From: DATKKX01 sp035542775
Lineage (GTDB): Bacteria; Planctomycetota; Phycisphaerae; UBA1845; UTPLA1
DNA length: 16,562 bases
Reading direction: 5' to 3'
Assembly (NCBI GenBank): GCA_035542775.1
Contig: DATKKX010000324.1
Coordinates: forward strand, 1 to 16,562
Shown: piece after piece, positions 9,001-13,844 of the stretch
Layout of the letters: the number at the start of each line of letters is the position of its first letter
Position numbering within the stretch: position 1 is the first letter of the stretch
Program-made: the position numbers and the translations under genes
Notes under the pieces: generated by a model
Databases searched by the model: none
Seen by the model: only the letters and a program-made list of their open reading frames with translations
What the model was told of the DNA's origin: nothing

Positions 9001-10139
9001 AGCCGCAAATCCTTTCGATGATCGAGCAGCTCGATCAGGCGCCGCCGCAGGTGATGATCCAGGTGATGCTGGCCGAAGTGACGCTGGACGATCGTTTTGA
9101 GATGGGTATGGAGTTCGCTTTGCAGCAGCTCCGCTTCAGCGAGACCGCCATCGCCGGCCCTAACGGCGTCCTCCAAAGCAACCATTTCGACGTCATCGGC
9201 GGCACGGATGTGGGCGCTGCCGGCAGCGGCCTGGCGGGCTTCAGCTTCACCATCACCGGGGAGGACTTCAACTTCCTGGTGCGGGCCCTTCAGTCCGACA
9301 GCCGGCTGGAAGTCATCCAGCGCCCGATGGTCATGTGCCAGGACAACCAGAAGGCCAACATCACCGTGGGCCAGCAGGTGCCCTTCATCCGGGGAACCCA
9401 GGTCAGTAACGCCGGCCAGATCACCAGCCAGGTTGAATATCAGAAAATCGGCGTGATTCTCGACGTCGAGCCCCACATCAACCCCGACGGCTTTGTGTTC
9501 CTGAAAGTGAAACCGGAGATTTCGGCGATCGCCACCTCCACGATCGACATCGGCAACGGCGTTCTGGCGCCCGTGTTCACCGACCGTTCCGCGGAGACGA
9601 CCGTGGCGGTCAAGGACGGCGAGACGGTGGTCATCGGCGGCCTGATCACCACGACGGAGAGCGAAGCCGAGAACAAAGTCCCCTTCCTCGGCGACATCCC
9701 GGGCCTGGGCGTTTTGTTCCGCGCCACCACGCGGCAGAAGACCAGGACGGAGCTGCTGGTGGCGTTGACGCCGCGAGTCGTTCGCACGGTCGAGGACGGC
9801 CGCCGGATGAGCGCGGAGTGTCGCGATACATCCGGCATCATCACCGACGAGATGAAGGCCAGTCCGCTCTTCGGCGGCCTGCGCGTGCGGCCGGAGGCCG
9901 AGAGCGAGGTGCCTGAGATCGAGTTCCCGCCGGCCGGCAAAATAACGCCCGCCGGAGGGCTGCCGCCGAAGCCGAGCGGGGCAACCGAGCCGGTGCTGCC
10001 GGAGGCGCCGCCGGGACCGGCGGCGCCGACCACCGAACCCGGGCCGGAGGAGAAGTACGGCCCGACGGCGCCGCGCTATGGCCCGTCAATCCCGAGCGAT
10101 GAAGATGTCGTTGCTCGGCGCGACAAGGGCAGGAAATAG
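3..10139 (+). CDS. Giant multi-N-domain secretin (type II/III secretion or type IV pilus secretin family), 5' end outside the window
   Basis: Outer-membrane secretin-family protein; the family forms multimeric channels with stacked periplasmic N-domain rings. The frame is already open at position 3 (a Pro/Ala/Thr-rich stretch) and there is no convincing start at the GTG at 123, so the true start lies upstream. At least 3378 residues are visible, against roughly 500-800 for typical GspD or PilQ. Seen in order: Pro/Ala-rich leader (3-122); 18 modules of about 90 residues (132-4510) with the signature D-x-R-[ST]-N-x-[LIV]-[LIV]-V followed by a helix ending in LD; an internal signal peptide (4681-4775); a Pro/Gln-rich linker (4776-5160); 15 more modules (5259-9040); a canonical secretin domain (9045-9786); and a Pro-rich tail ending at the TAG of 10137-10139. 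The module pattern and secretin motifs make the family call firm. Whether this is one polypeptide or two genes joined by a frameshift near 4681 is open. The transported substrate cannot be told. Confidence 0.9.
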   Translation, partial: PPPPTEVPAAPSHLPTPAAPATAPAGTAPASTSAPAEPQEVTAMVDPETGKIILSGPQTELDILSKLAEELTGGKTPTVYRVFPLKYVEVNTASQLLTNIFNQQQAVVPQQRQQRQQAPQGAAGAKGQPGSKPGEAGGKEGRAQQPVPEATPAPTPGRIKVIPDARIRSLYVIAPLTDIPVIIDILRYIDKKMPPGEYNIKFYKLANLDATQVVQNLKDILGLGGTQRGAARQMMPMQPGQQMTPQQMQQMQQMQQQQQQQMLMMQGQEGQGTLLTGEENIKLTAVTQINSIIAQAPPDTLTLIESLIKQMEDQPDTTKPEMRRVQLLYARATDVAAIVRDIAGRIVPGPTAGAPGMPGGGGGGGGGRRGGSVSVNADARTNSIILAGSVVDVDAAEKVVKDLDVPNEGGSNIRQFTVKGDPQSIAGTLKAIFSGGGGPQGGQDILITADASTDTIVVKAPPLLMAEVERQITEMDSKVAVEQQRRSIKLTFGDAETTANSVQGIFAESKSKKGGKQNISIKGVKSNNTIYITGADDEAFEEISRIVKDMDSAPSGTKVMTFPLKYASATDVEQKMGQMMAKAITGGSLGNTKLDYVGAVADTRTNSLIVTGGPITEKLMQEVLKAVDVPPQSPLETRSYALKPPANAAEVAKNIAELFKDENLKTTGVAPPTVTANVNANLVTVTANAAQHQKIQENIVEPLLAAMGEPPQTYQVHLNKARADEIRPVIEDFMKKWQQSGGNRPQDAFNIAADANSNMLLLVCTPSTKAVFDKQLAELDKEEGGMNDFIYKVKHARAVDLAKTLTDQISKTRKAVQGRMPVNVIGDDATNTLIITGPQTEYDAITKLLAELDVEGAAERISRAFMVKYVTPPTMAQIINQQFQRQGKGPAEQVNASYEDGTRSIIVRADPKTMEEVAKFIEDTDKLGGQVAKETRFMQLKVARADDLVKPLTEAIQARMTPDARNKYPVSITSDVASNNLVVTAPPEMFADVEKMVAELDKEGERLRKEYVVEVANGNPNDVATALQGIFDAASKGRPGQSAATVKAIPGTTKILAYVNEQEKQQLDGLVKKIDVEGGRTVHAVQMPEMVAAKSVSESINKLFGGSAGGGKGDTPSADFHEATNTLLVRATDAEYEKINDQVIKALSQQPTIGLLKIFKIPLRYAVADEVAKTLQDFFDKKAGVQRQQGARPWWAESADLNKKLENQVTIMAEPASNMLIAYCTDTTKEVIDDLLKDIDTDEPPGGKKQMEMVTLKYMDAADMLPILTEYLKVSKRTQESAVDNTPPWWGGGQRRTGQEQEKAVLAGDTRLTTVESLNAIIVVGKPESVQDVLAKIRELDVEQPGGPDVPQQIKLAHANASVIADTLSRTFNDPARKQGGKTSAIPPTIVSDEATNNLFVRAKPAEFALIKKMAEALDSEMAVVPSGVQILEVPVGRNVEELANTIEEQINKNEENKKRINKDYRESRVSIGADTMANALLVAGSKAQFDEVKRLVNELVAKGPSGGKKREYITVPNLTQEQVKQLIDQLQQSGQGKGGTKPSSGGRRGDADWTKNRRYEKAKDNRLSRVACATTLPVFFAQVALSTAIAQAPATQPAATQPKTFTIKQVDKKRPPAEGQPPRGPGAKERPAPATQPAEAKKPPQQRKEPPAGQPAGAKDTKAQPPERGPTGTPASPRGKGGPEQPRPPTPPAGVKPPPGGRGQPTTQPATGRTLTLEDLLRATSQPAGPPVLSEAAKEALARQLSGAPITIAEAGPEGFIIEGLPNDVEVVKSILAMLNTAQAENRKVFEYVRLTNARADDLAKTLTDVFSKAAIMSGRKDRPEDKVDMLADKRTNGLYIVATKEKMAEAMKLIEQNETASKEIDKRVRTFTLQNRRVSEAGPILQKMIKSYLDQMGLPATAITVESDPQTNSVLITGGESDLAFVEKIIDSLDAELPEAKEGAKSPMGQADIMVVPLHIAQADALGKTLDELLKNAGTGKTPMQDFIRRMRLLDENGEPIATVDLNRPIIVSSDKDSNSLIIASSKENCLIMKKVAQAFDREPAKADVQYKIIQLQYADSEGVADQITKFLKDCEELTLRASGKGDKAGVPGGDAGALVYRAVVKADPRTNQIILVGRTEELPILEEMIKSVDVKGLDVMPFSIIKLEYASASALETALTEMMKDRADALPKGTGPNADKAEKVVIKGDPRSRSLIVAAKAARMEELRKLIKELDIPATALIEDIRTITVRKSSATDLADKLKKLWEDRQKQQEAGSKGLKLEIPAIVADERSNSLIVAAAKADFDAIKALVDKIEALELNPMANIYVVRLKYNTAKQLSTAFKALFDKRAEMRTVDGKVRPEDKVAIEVDEVTNALLVAASRENYDVLAEKVQELDQELGVPGQVEFFVCDNVGAARVKDTIDELFKEGVYKPGGAGDSATAKTREKVSATVDDRSNILIVSASPENMELVREVYKRMNSVTTPWDAAITKLIIIQNGDAVKIAAQVKDHFDNLEKIRQEGSSGGKAKGGFGITVFADERSNRIVVGGTKDGIDSAVDMIQKLDVPPGEPGSQPVVYRLREAPASKVGEMIKNIFQERNQPRQGATGPQVPNVKVTVESNDASNSLVINAAKEDHILIADLITRLDRPSTLIDMVKVFPLEKARSDRVKEILEELYKSAGGADSKGAKTIAVVEDKRTNAVVVAAPPGELENLTSLITRLDETEVKGQAEVGVFVCENEDAKKMADMLNEVMTGKSATGGGGGTGGKEEGQRDLSSMLISYSAKDPRGKEIFLKAIRENVQISYSERANSIIAVAPPSSLKLIGALVRQLDQIEKRPVMVKVFSLVNSDAQSITDLLDKMFAKTEGTEAEKAYQQGREMHVEGGVSSTGGAPTGMGEESGAAKGTFGRPKTTYVADQRTNSVIAAGWPEDIDVIADVIDQLDSRSIQDRDNVVISLVNMKAKDVQAAMDSFVKAEQARLDKLGKDISIQRRMEQDISVIADEASNQLIVSASPRYKPQILSMIEQLDQAPPQVMIQVMLAEVTLDDRFEMGMEFALQQLRFSETAIAGPNGVLQSNHFDVIGGTDVGAAGSGLAGFSFTITGEDFNFLVRALQSDSRLEVIQRPMVMCQDNQKANITVGQQVPFIRGTQVSNAGQITSQVEYQKIGVILDVEPHINPDGFVFLKVKPEISAIATSTIDIGNGVLAPVFTDRSAETTVAVKDGETVVIGGLITTTESEAENKVPFLGDIPGLGVLFRATTRQKTRTELLVALTPRVVRTVEDGRRMSAECRDTSGIITDEMKASPLFGGLRVRPEAESEVPEIEFPPAGKITPAGGLPPKPSGATEPVLPEAPPGPAAPTTEPGPEEKYGPTAPRYGPSIPSDEDVVARRDKGRK
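699..818 (+). repeat. Gln/Met-rich low-complexity insertion in the giant secretin
   Basis: About 40 codons dominated by CAG, CAA and ATG encode runs such as QQMQQMQQMQQQQQQQ between the second and third modules. The DNA is a CAG/ATG-type simple repeat and so is prone to length change by slippage. It is likely a flexible loop inserted within or between N modules; variable loops are known in secretin N domains. Confidence 0.85.
1069..1120 (+). repeat. Glycine-rich loop in the giant secretin
   Basis: A GGC/GGT/GGA-rich stretch encodes about nine consecutive glycines flanked by Pro/Met and Arg/Gly, just before the fourth module signature. It reads as a flexible loop inside a Secretin_N-like module. 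Shorter Gly-rich loops recur at about 1300, 3320 and 8230. Confidence 0.8.
4681..4775 (+). other. Internal Sec signal peptide at a probable fusion or frameshift junction
   Basis: In the frame of the giant protein, codons 4689-4775 read like a signal peptide. There is a basic start (AKDNRLSR), a hydrophobic core (VACATTLPVFFAQVALS) and an AIA signal-peptidase I site between 4775 and 4776, followed by QAPATQPAATQP. No ATG, GTG or TTG lies in frame just before it, only a CTG at 4704. An ATG does lie at 4681-4683, one base out of frame, followed by AAAA (4684-4687). One more A in that run would give the ideal start MKKAKDNRLSR. The same ATG forms an ATGA with a TGA (4682-4684) in the third frame, the usual overlap of coupled genes. 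As written, the ATG frame stops at 4762. The signal peptide is convincing. Whether it is used as an N-terminus is inference. Confidence 0.7.
4776..5160 (+). other. Pro/Ala/Gln/Thr-rich linker behind the internal signal peptide
   Basis: About 128 residues of low-complexity sequence with repeated ATQP, PPAG and basic residues, followed by the start of ordered sequence (TLTLEDLLRATSQ). It resembles the Pro/Ala/Thr-rich stretch at 3-122 that precedes the first array. Such extended linkers after a signal peptide suit an envelope-spanning or peptidoglycan-crossing segment. That role is inferred. Confidence 0.75.
5259..9040 (+). repeat. Module array B: 15 Secretin_N-like modules leading into the secretin domain
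   Basis: Signature positions (approximate first base): 5259, 5496, 5724, 6045, 6324, 6570, 6813, 7056, 7308, 7560, 7806, 8031, 8361, 8694, 8949. The gap from the last module of array A (4416) to the first here is about 840 bases, far larger than any other interval, and holds the signal peptide and linker. This array is more regular than array A: ADERSNSLIVAA, ADERSNRIVVGG and ADQRTNSVIAAG all fit one consensus. The last module (ADEASNQLIVSA) runs directly into the secretin domain, the usual N3-to-secretin order. Confidence 0.87.
9045..9786 (+). other. Canonical secretin (outer-membrane channel) domain of the giant protein
   Basis: Starts at PPQVMIQVMLAEV and ends at LLVALTPRVV. Hallmark secretin motifs are all present in order: QRPMVMCQDNQKANITVGQQ, VPFIRG, YQKIGVILDVEPHI, VKDGETVVIGGLI, KVPFLGDIPGLGVLFR and TELLVALTPRVV. 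The length, about 247 residues, is normal for the family. The domain looks intact and functional. The tail after it (about 9790-10136) becomes Pro/Gly/Glu-rich. No pilotin-binding S-domain is recognisable. Confidence 0.95.
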
Positions 10140-10180
10140 GCGGTTCCCGCGGAAGGACGGTCGGCCCAAAGGACGAAATC

Positions 10181-10762
10181 GTGGTGCGTGCGAAGAAGAA
10201 CTGGGTGACTCTTGCCCTGGCGTCGGTCCTGGCGACGGCCGTCCGTTGCGAGCAGACTTCTTCCAATACCACCACGCAGTGGAAACCGCTCGCCAAGGAC
10301 ACCGCTCCGCGGGTCGAAGATCCCGGCACGGAATCGAACATCATACGCGTCAGCAAGTTCTTCAACGCCGATCCCTGGCTCTCCTTTGCCGCCGACGGCA
10401 GCGGACGAGTTGACGGTGTCCGCATCACGGTCTATCTCGAAGGCCCGAACGCTCCCAAGGGCGTCTTCGGCGACGGAACCCTGATCGTGGAGATGTACCG
10501 GCTTGACCATGAAAAGCGCGGCCGCGAGGTCCCCACGCTGGTCCACAAGTGGGAACTGCCTCCGGACCAGGCCTATCCGTGGCGGGCCAAGCAGGCGACC
10601 GGCATGGGCTGGGGTTACGGCTTGCGGCTGCAATGGCCGGCCGAGCTGGATATCCAGGGCAAGCAGGTGGCGTTTGTGGTCAAGTATCGCCGCACGGATG
10701 GACGGATCGTCAGCTCTTCCCGTCAGGTCGTGAACGTGCCCGGAGCCGGCGTTGGACCATAG
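10181..10762 (+). CDS. Exported protein of unknown function, next to the giant secretin
   Basis: A 193-residue protein with a basic start (VRAKKN) and a hydrophobic core (WVTLALASVLATAV), hence a probable signal peptide ending near residue 22. Cys23 follows at once, but AVRC is a poor lipobox because of the Arg at -1, so lipoprotein status is uncertain. The mature part (VDGVRITVYLEGPN, GDGTLIVEMYRL, VAFVVKYRR) alternates strands and suggests a beta-sandwich. I do not recognise the family. GTG at 10181 is chosen because AAAGGA at 10168-10173 sits 7 bases upstream; the next codon is also GTG. The gap to the secretin stop is 41 bases and to the next gene 11 bases, which points to one operon and possibly an accessory role for the secretin. 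That role is inferred from position only. Confidence 0.8.
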   Translation: MVRAKKNWVTLALASVLATAVRCEQTSSNTTTQWKPLAKDTAPRVEDPGTESNIIRVSKFFNADPWLSFAADGSGRVDGVRITVYLEGPNAPKGVFGDGTLIVEMYRLDHEKRGREVPTLVHKWELPPDQAYPWRAKQATGMGWGYGLRLQWPAELDIQGKQVAFVVKYRRTDGRIVSSSRQVVNVPGAGVGP

Positions 10763-10773
10763 GGTAATGGATC

Positions 10774-11367
10774 ATGGATGAAACCGAAATGCTGGGGCGG
10801 GAGGCGGGCCGCGAGCATCTCGCCGCTCTCGATGTGCTGCGCCACGCCAAGAACGCGTTCCTGTGGCTGTCGGTGGTCGCCGTGGTGTTCCATGTATTCT
10901 TGTGGATCATCTTCCGCCGGCTCAACTCGGGCGAGGGTGCCAGCCAGTTCGAGCAGAGCATCGAGTGGATGCTGGCCATCGCCGGATTCGTGGCCCGGGC
11001 CTCGACGCTGGTCGTCGCCGGCGTCTTCATCGTGATCCTGCTCCTCAGCTTGAGCGCCCGGCTCGGCGGCGCCGCCGGCCTGGCCAAGGCCTGCGTCTGG
11101 TCGCTCGCCGCCCTGGCCATGCTGGTTCCCTGGGCCAGGATCTCTTCCGAGGATGTGGCCAGCATTCCTTCGGCCATTTACGGCGCCGACGAGCTGGCCA
11201 AGCGCGGGGGCGGCGACGGAGCGGATGCCTTCTTCACCTTTGTGCGCTTCTTCCTGTGCCCCATCCTGGTGGCGCTGTTCCTCGGCATCGCCCAGCATCG
11301 CTTCCGCTCGGCTTATCGCCGCATCACCATGGCCAGTTCCACCAAGCTCCCGATTCGTGAACTGTGA
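10774..11367 (+). CDS. Inner-membrane protein with four predicted helices, function unknown
   Basis: A 197-residue protein with hydrophobic segments at about 28-47 (AFLWLSVVAVVFHVFLWIIF), 75-95, 104-122 and 153-173. A soluble N-terminus of about 27 residues precedes them, a loop of about 30 residues (SSEDVASIPSAIYGADELAK) lies between the third and fourth helices, and a short basic C-terminus (HRFRSAYRR) follows. No catalytic motif or known family is apparent. The ATG at 10774 follows AGGG at 10761-10764, and the gene starts 11 bases after its neighbour, so co-transcription with the exported protein and probably the secretin is likely. A membrane partner for an envelope-spanning complex would fit, but nothing in the sequence proves it. 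Confidence 0.8.
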   Translation: MDETEMLGREAGREHLAALDVLRHAKNAFLWLSVVAVVFHVFLWIIFRRLNSGEGASQFEQSIEWMLAIAGFVARASTLVVAGVFIVILLLSLSARLGGAAGLAKACVWSLAALAMLVPWARISSEDVASIPSAIYGADELAKRGGGDGADAFFTFVRFFLCPILVALFLGIAQHRFRSAYRRITMASSTKLPIREL

Positions 11368-11449
11368 CGGGCGGCATTCAGCAACCAGCGGTCAACCCCC
11401 GACGCCATCGGCGACGCTGCACGCCTCTCGCGGGCCGTAAAAAAGGCAG

Positions 11450-11478
11450 TTGATAACCGGCCACCAATGGCGGATAAC
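11450..11478 (+). promoter_or_regulatory. Candidate sigma70-type promoter for the VKOR-DsbA gene
   Basis: TTGATA (11450-11455, five of six matches to TTGACA) is followed after 17 bases by GATAAC (11473-11478, four of six matches to TATAAT). It lies in the 181-base gap between the membrane protein and the VKOR-DsbA start, and would give a leader of roughly 65 bases. The match is by eye only; planctomycete promoters are poorly characterised. Confidence 0.35.
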
Positions 11479-11548
11479 TGCGCCCTGCAAACCGGCCGAC
11501 CCGCCCGGAGGACTCCGGCCGGCAGAAGCCGGTTGCCGAGCGTTTCCC

Positions 11549-12844
11549 ATGGCCGACTTACCGACAACTCCACCCAAGCGGCGCGCTGCCGGCTGGCTTC
11601 GCGCCGTTCTGATCGTTCTCGCGGTGGCGGGCTGCGGGGTCTGCCTGGTGCTGATCCGCCTGGGCACACCGGTCGGGACGCCGGTGAGGATTCTCGGGGC
11701 CTCCATTTGTGCACCGACCGACACCATCAATTGTGATTTCGTCCTGAACAGCCGCTGGTCGAAGATCGGTCCCATTCCGGCGTCTCTTCTGGGGCTGGCC
11801 TACTTCGGATTGGTCGGGCTCTGGTATGCCGTTGTCGGGATTCCCAATTACGCCGGCAGGCGATGGCATCTGTTGCCGCTGGGCCTGGTCATCCTGGGGG
11901 CCTGCGGATCGCTGGGCTTTCTCTACATCCTGGCCTTTCAACTGCCGGTCTGGTGCACGTGGTGCGTGGCCGCCCATGTGGTGAACCTCTGGATTCTGAT
12001 CTTTACGATCCTCGCATGGCCCCGACGCCCGAACCTGCCCGACGACATCCTTGTTCGCGAAACGGCCCAGCCTTCCGGAGCAAGGGTCGCGGCGGCGCTG
12101 GTTTTCGCGGGGCTCCTGCTGTGGTGCATCGTTTCGACGATCACCACCTACAACGTGCAGCTCTACGCCCGCCAGCTCCAGACGCAGTACCTCAAGGCGG
12201 TCAATAACGCCGAGTACGCGATGTGGCGGTATCATGAGGCCCCCCTGAAGGAGATTCCCATTCGGCCGGACGATCCCGCGATCGGCGCTGCCGACGCCCC
12301 GTTCACGCTGGTGGTCTTCGGCGATTTCCAATGCCCCAAGTGCCGGGCGTTTCGATATTTCGCCGACCGGCTGATGGAGCAGTTCCCCGACCGTCTCCGC
12401 TGCGTGTTCAAGCACTATCCCCTGTCGACCGAGTGCAACCGCCACCTGACCGCGAACGCTCACTACTTCGCCTGCGCCGCCGCCCGAGCGGCGGAGGCGG
12501 CCCGCGCGGTGGGCACGCCCGAGCAGGCCGGCGCCTATGCCAAGAAGCTCTATGACAATGCCGGCCGGTTTGACCGGAATCCGTACGAGCTGCTGGCCTT
12601 TGACGCGGGTATTGATCGCCTCAAGTTCGCCGCGGCGATGAAGGCCGGGGCGGGCCGGGAGCGGATCGAGGAGGATGTCGACCTGGGCCACGACCTGGGC
12701 GTGGAGAGCACGCCGGCGGTCTTCCTCAACGGACGCCTGCTGGCCCACTGGTTGATCCTGAAGTCCGACGGCGGTCGCGGCGAGCCGGCGATGGATGTGG
12801 ATGCGACGTTGGCTTTGTGGGAGCAGTTGCTGAAAACCGACTGA
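11549..12844 (+). CDS. VKOR-DsbA fusion, disulfide-bond-forming oxidoreductase
   Basis: A 431-residue membrane protein that should both oxidise exported proteins and pass the electrons to quinone. The first half is a VKOR (vitamin K epoxide reductase family) domain. A helix at about 16-38 leads to the outer cysteine pair Cys54/Cys62 (SICAPTDTINCDFV). SKIGPIPASLLG follows, then helices at about 82-97, 108-130 and 138-157. The quinone-proximal CxxC is WCTWC (Cys136/Cys139), and another helix lies at about 180-200. The second half is a thioredoxin-fold DsbA-like domain with active site FQCPKC (Cys262/Cys265) and the cis-proline loop ESTPAVFLNG (Pro389). All key residues are present. The ATG at 11549 is preferred over the in-frame TTG at 11450, because upstream codons encode a Pro/Gly-rich stretch without family features; no strong Shine-Dalgarno is visible. 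VKOR-DsbA fusions are known in several bacterial phyla. Confidence 0.93.
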   Translation: MADLPTTPPKRRAAGWLRAVLIVLAVAGCGVCLVLIRLGTPVGTPVRILGASICAPTDTINCDFVLNSRWSKIGPIPASLLGLAYFGLVGLWYAVVGIPNYAGRRWHLLPLGLVILGACGSLGFLYILAFQLPVWCTWCVAAHVVNLWILIFTILAWPRRPNLPDDILVRETAQPSGARVAAALVFAGLLLWCIVSTITTYNVQLYARQLQTQYLKAVNNAEYAMWRYHEAPLKEIPIRPDDPAIGAADAPFTLVVFGDFQCPKCRAFRYFADRLMEQFPDRLRCVFKHYPLSTECNRHLTANAHYFACAAARAAEAARAVGTPEQAGAYAKKLYDNAGRFDRNPYELLAFDAGIDRLKFAAAMKAGAGRERIEEDVDLGHDLGVESTPAVFLNGRLLAHWLILKSDGGRGEPAMDVDATLALWEQLLKTD

Positions 12845-12979
12845 GCGACGATCGGCGCGGCAGGGGAATGATCGCCGGCGGTCTTCCGGCCGGGCGTCGT
12901 TTTCCGTGCCGTCCTCGATCGGGCGGGTGTTGCTCGCGCCGTTGCCGCGGGCCCGCGGGTTCTTCCTGAGGTCGGATCG

Positions 12980-13720
12980 ATGGAGCATGGCAGTATGGAA
13001 GGCCGCGGTGAGGCGGGGGAAGCCGGTGTCAGGCCGCGACGCCTGCCGGTCGGCAAGTTCTTCTACCTGTTGGTGTCGTTCGTCCTGCTGTTTCTCTTCT
13101 ATCCGTTCGCGCGCACGGAGGTGGTGGGGATCGGCCTGATCGACGTGTTCACCACGGCGATATTCCTGGCGGCGATATTCGCGGTGAGCCGCCGGCGCCG
13201 GGACCTGATTGCCGCGATGCTGGTGGCGGTGCCGGGGCTGGCCGCGAACTGGGCCACGTACCTGGTGCCGAGCGTGACGCTGGCCATCGCCGGGCACGCC
13301 TTTTATGCGGCGTTCTTTGCCATCACCGCGGTGGCCGTGCTGGTGGCCGTGTTTCGCAGCGGCCGGACGACCTTCGACACGATCCTCGGGGGCGTCTGCG
13401 TTTACTTCCTCCTGGGCATGATCTGGGCGTACGTCTTCTGCCTGCTGGAGCTGCTGGAGCCGGGGTCGTTCGTGGCCGGCGGCGGGAAGCTCCCGGTCCA
13501 GGCAGGCGGGCCGGGCCTGAGCGATGAGTCGGACATGGTCTACTTCAGCTTCTGCACGCTGACCACGCTGGGCTATGGCGACATCATCGCCCTCACCAAG
13601 CCGGCCAGAAGCCTGGCGGCGCTGGAAGCGGTGGTCGGACAGTTGTACCTGGCGGTGCTGCTGGCCCGCCTGGTGGCCCTGCACATCCTTCACGGCGGCC
13701 ACGACCGCGTGAAGGCGTGA
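12980..13720 (+). CDS. Potassium channel family protein (six predicted helices, TLGYGD filter)
   Basis: A 246-residue membrane protein. Hydrophobic segments lie at about 27-43, 51-69, 76-92, 101-125 and 138-160. A pore loop with the K+ selectivity filter TTLGYGD (residues 195-201) precedes a last helix at about 212-234. It ends 12 residues later with no RCK/TrkA-N or cyclic-nucleotide domain. The pore region is a clear Ion_trans_2-type channel. Arginines around 71-74 (RRRR) sit after the second helix rather than forming a regular S4 voltage sensor, so voltage gating is not supported. The ATG at 12980 has GAGG at 12968-12971 upstream. It lies 135 bases after the VKOR-DsbA gene, and no functional link to it is evident. 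The long turret (about 161-185, Gly-rich) between the fifth helix and the pore is slightly unusual. Confidence 0.92.
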   Translation: MEHGSMEGRGEAGEAGVRPRRLPVGKFFYLLVSFVLLFLFYPFARTEVVGIGLIDVFTTAIFLAAIFAVSRRRRDLIAAMLVAVPGLAANWATYLVPSVTLAIAGHAFYAAFFAITAVAVLVAVFRSGRTTFDTILGGVCVYFLLGMIWAYVFCLLELLEPGSFVAGGGKLPVQAGGPGLSDESDMVYFSFCTLTTLGYGDIIALTKPARSLAALEAVVGQLYLAVLLARLVALHILHGGHDRVKA

Positions 13721-13753
13721 GCGGTCGGCTCCCGGATCAGAGCCCGACCGGCT

Positions 13754-13810
13754 GGGAGGGGCGGTGCGCGTGATCAAAACCCGCCCTGCGAGGGAGGGGC
13801 GGTGCCCGTG
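13754..13810 (+). repeat. Direct repeat pair of 19 bp in an intergenic gap
   Basis: GGGAGGGGCGGTGCGCGTG at 13754-13772 recurs at 13792-13810 with a single mismatch (GCCC for GCGC), a period of 38 bases. The pair lies in the 124-base gap between the channel gene and the duplicated-domain gene. It could be a remnant of a dispersed intergenic repeat. Confidence 0.75.
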
Positions 13811-13844
13811 CTCCGACCCTGCCCGCCACAATGGGAGCTCGTAC

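Noticed and set aside
11450..11548. TTG at 11450 as the start of the VKOR-DsbA gene
   Set aside because: It adds 33 residues rich in Pro/Gly before an ATG at 11549 that begins directly at a charged tail and first helix. The TTG also coincides with a good -35 box.
12874..12902. Terminator after the VKOR-DsbA gene (GCCGG / CCGGC with TTTT downstream)
   Set aside because: The stem is only five pairs, the loop is seven bases and the T run is short and displaced; too weak to support.
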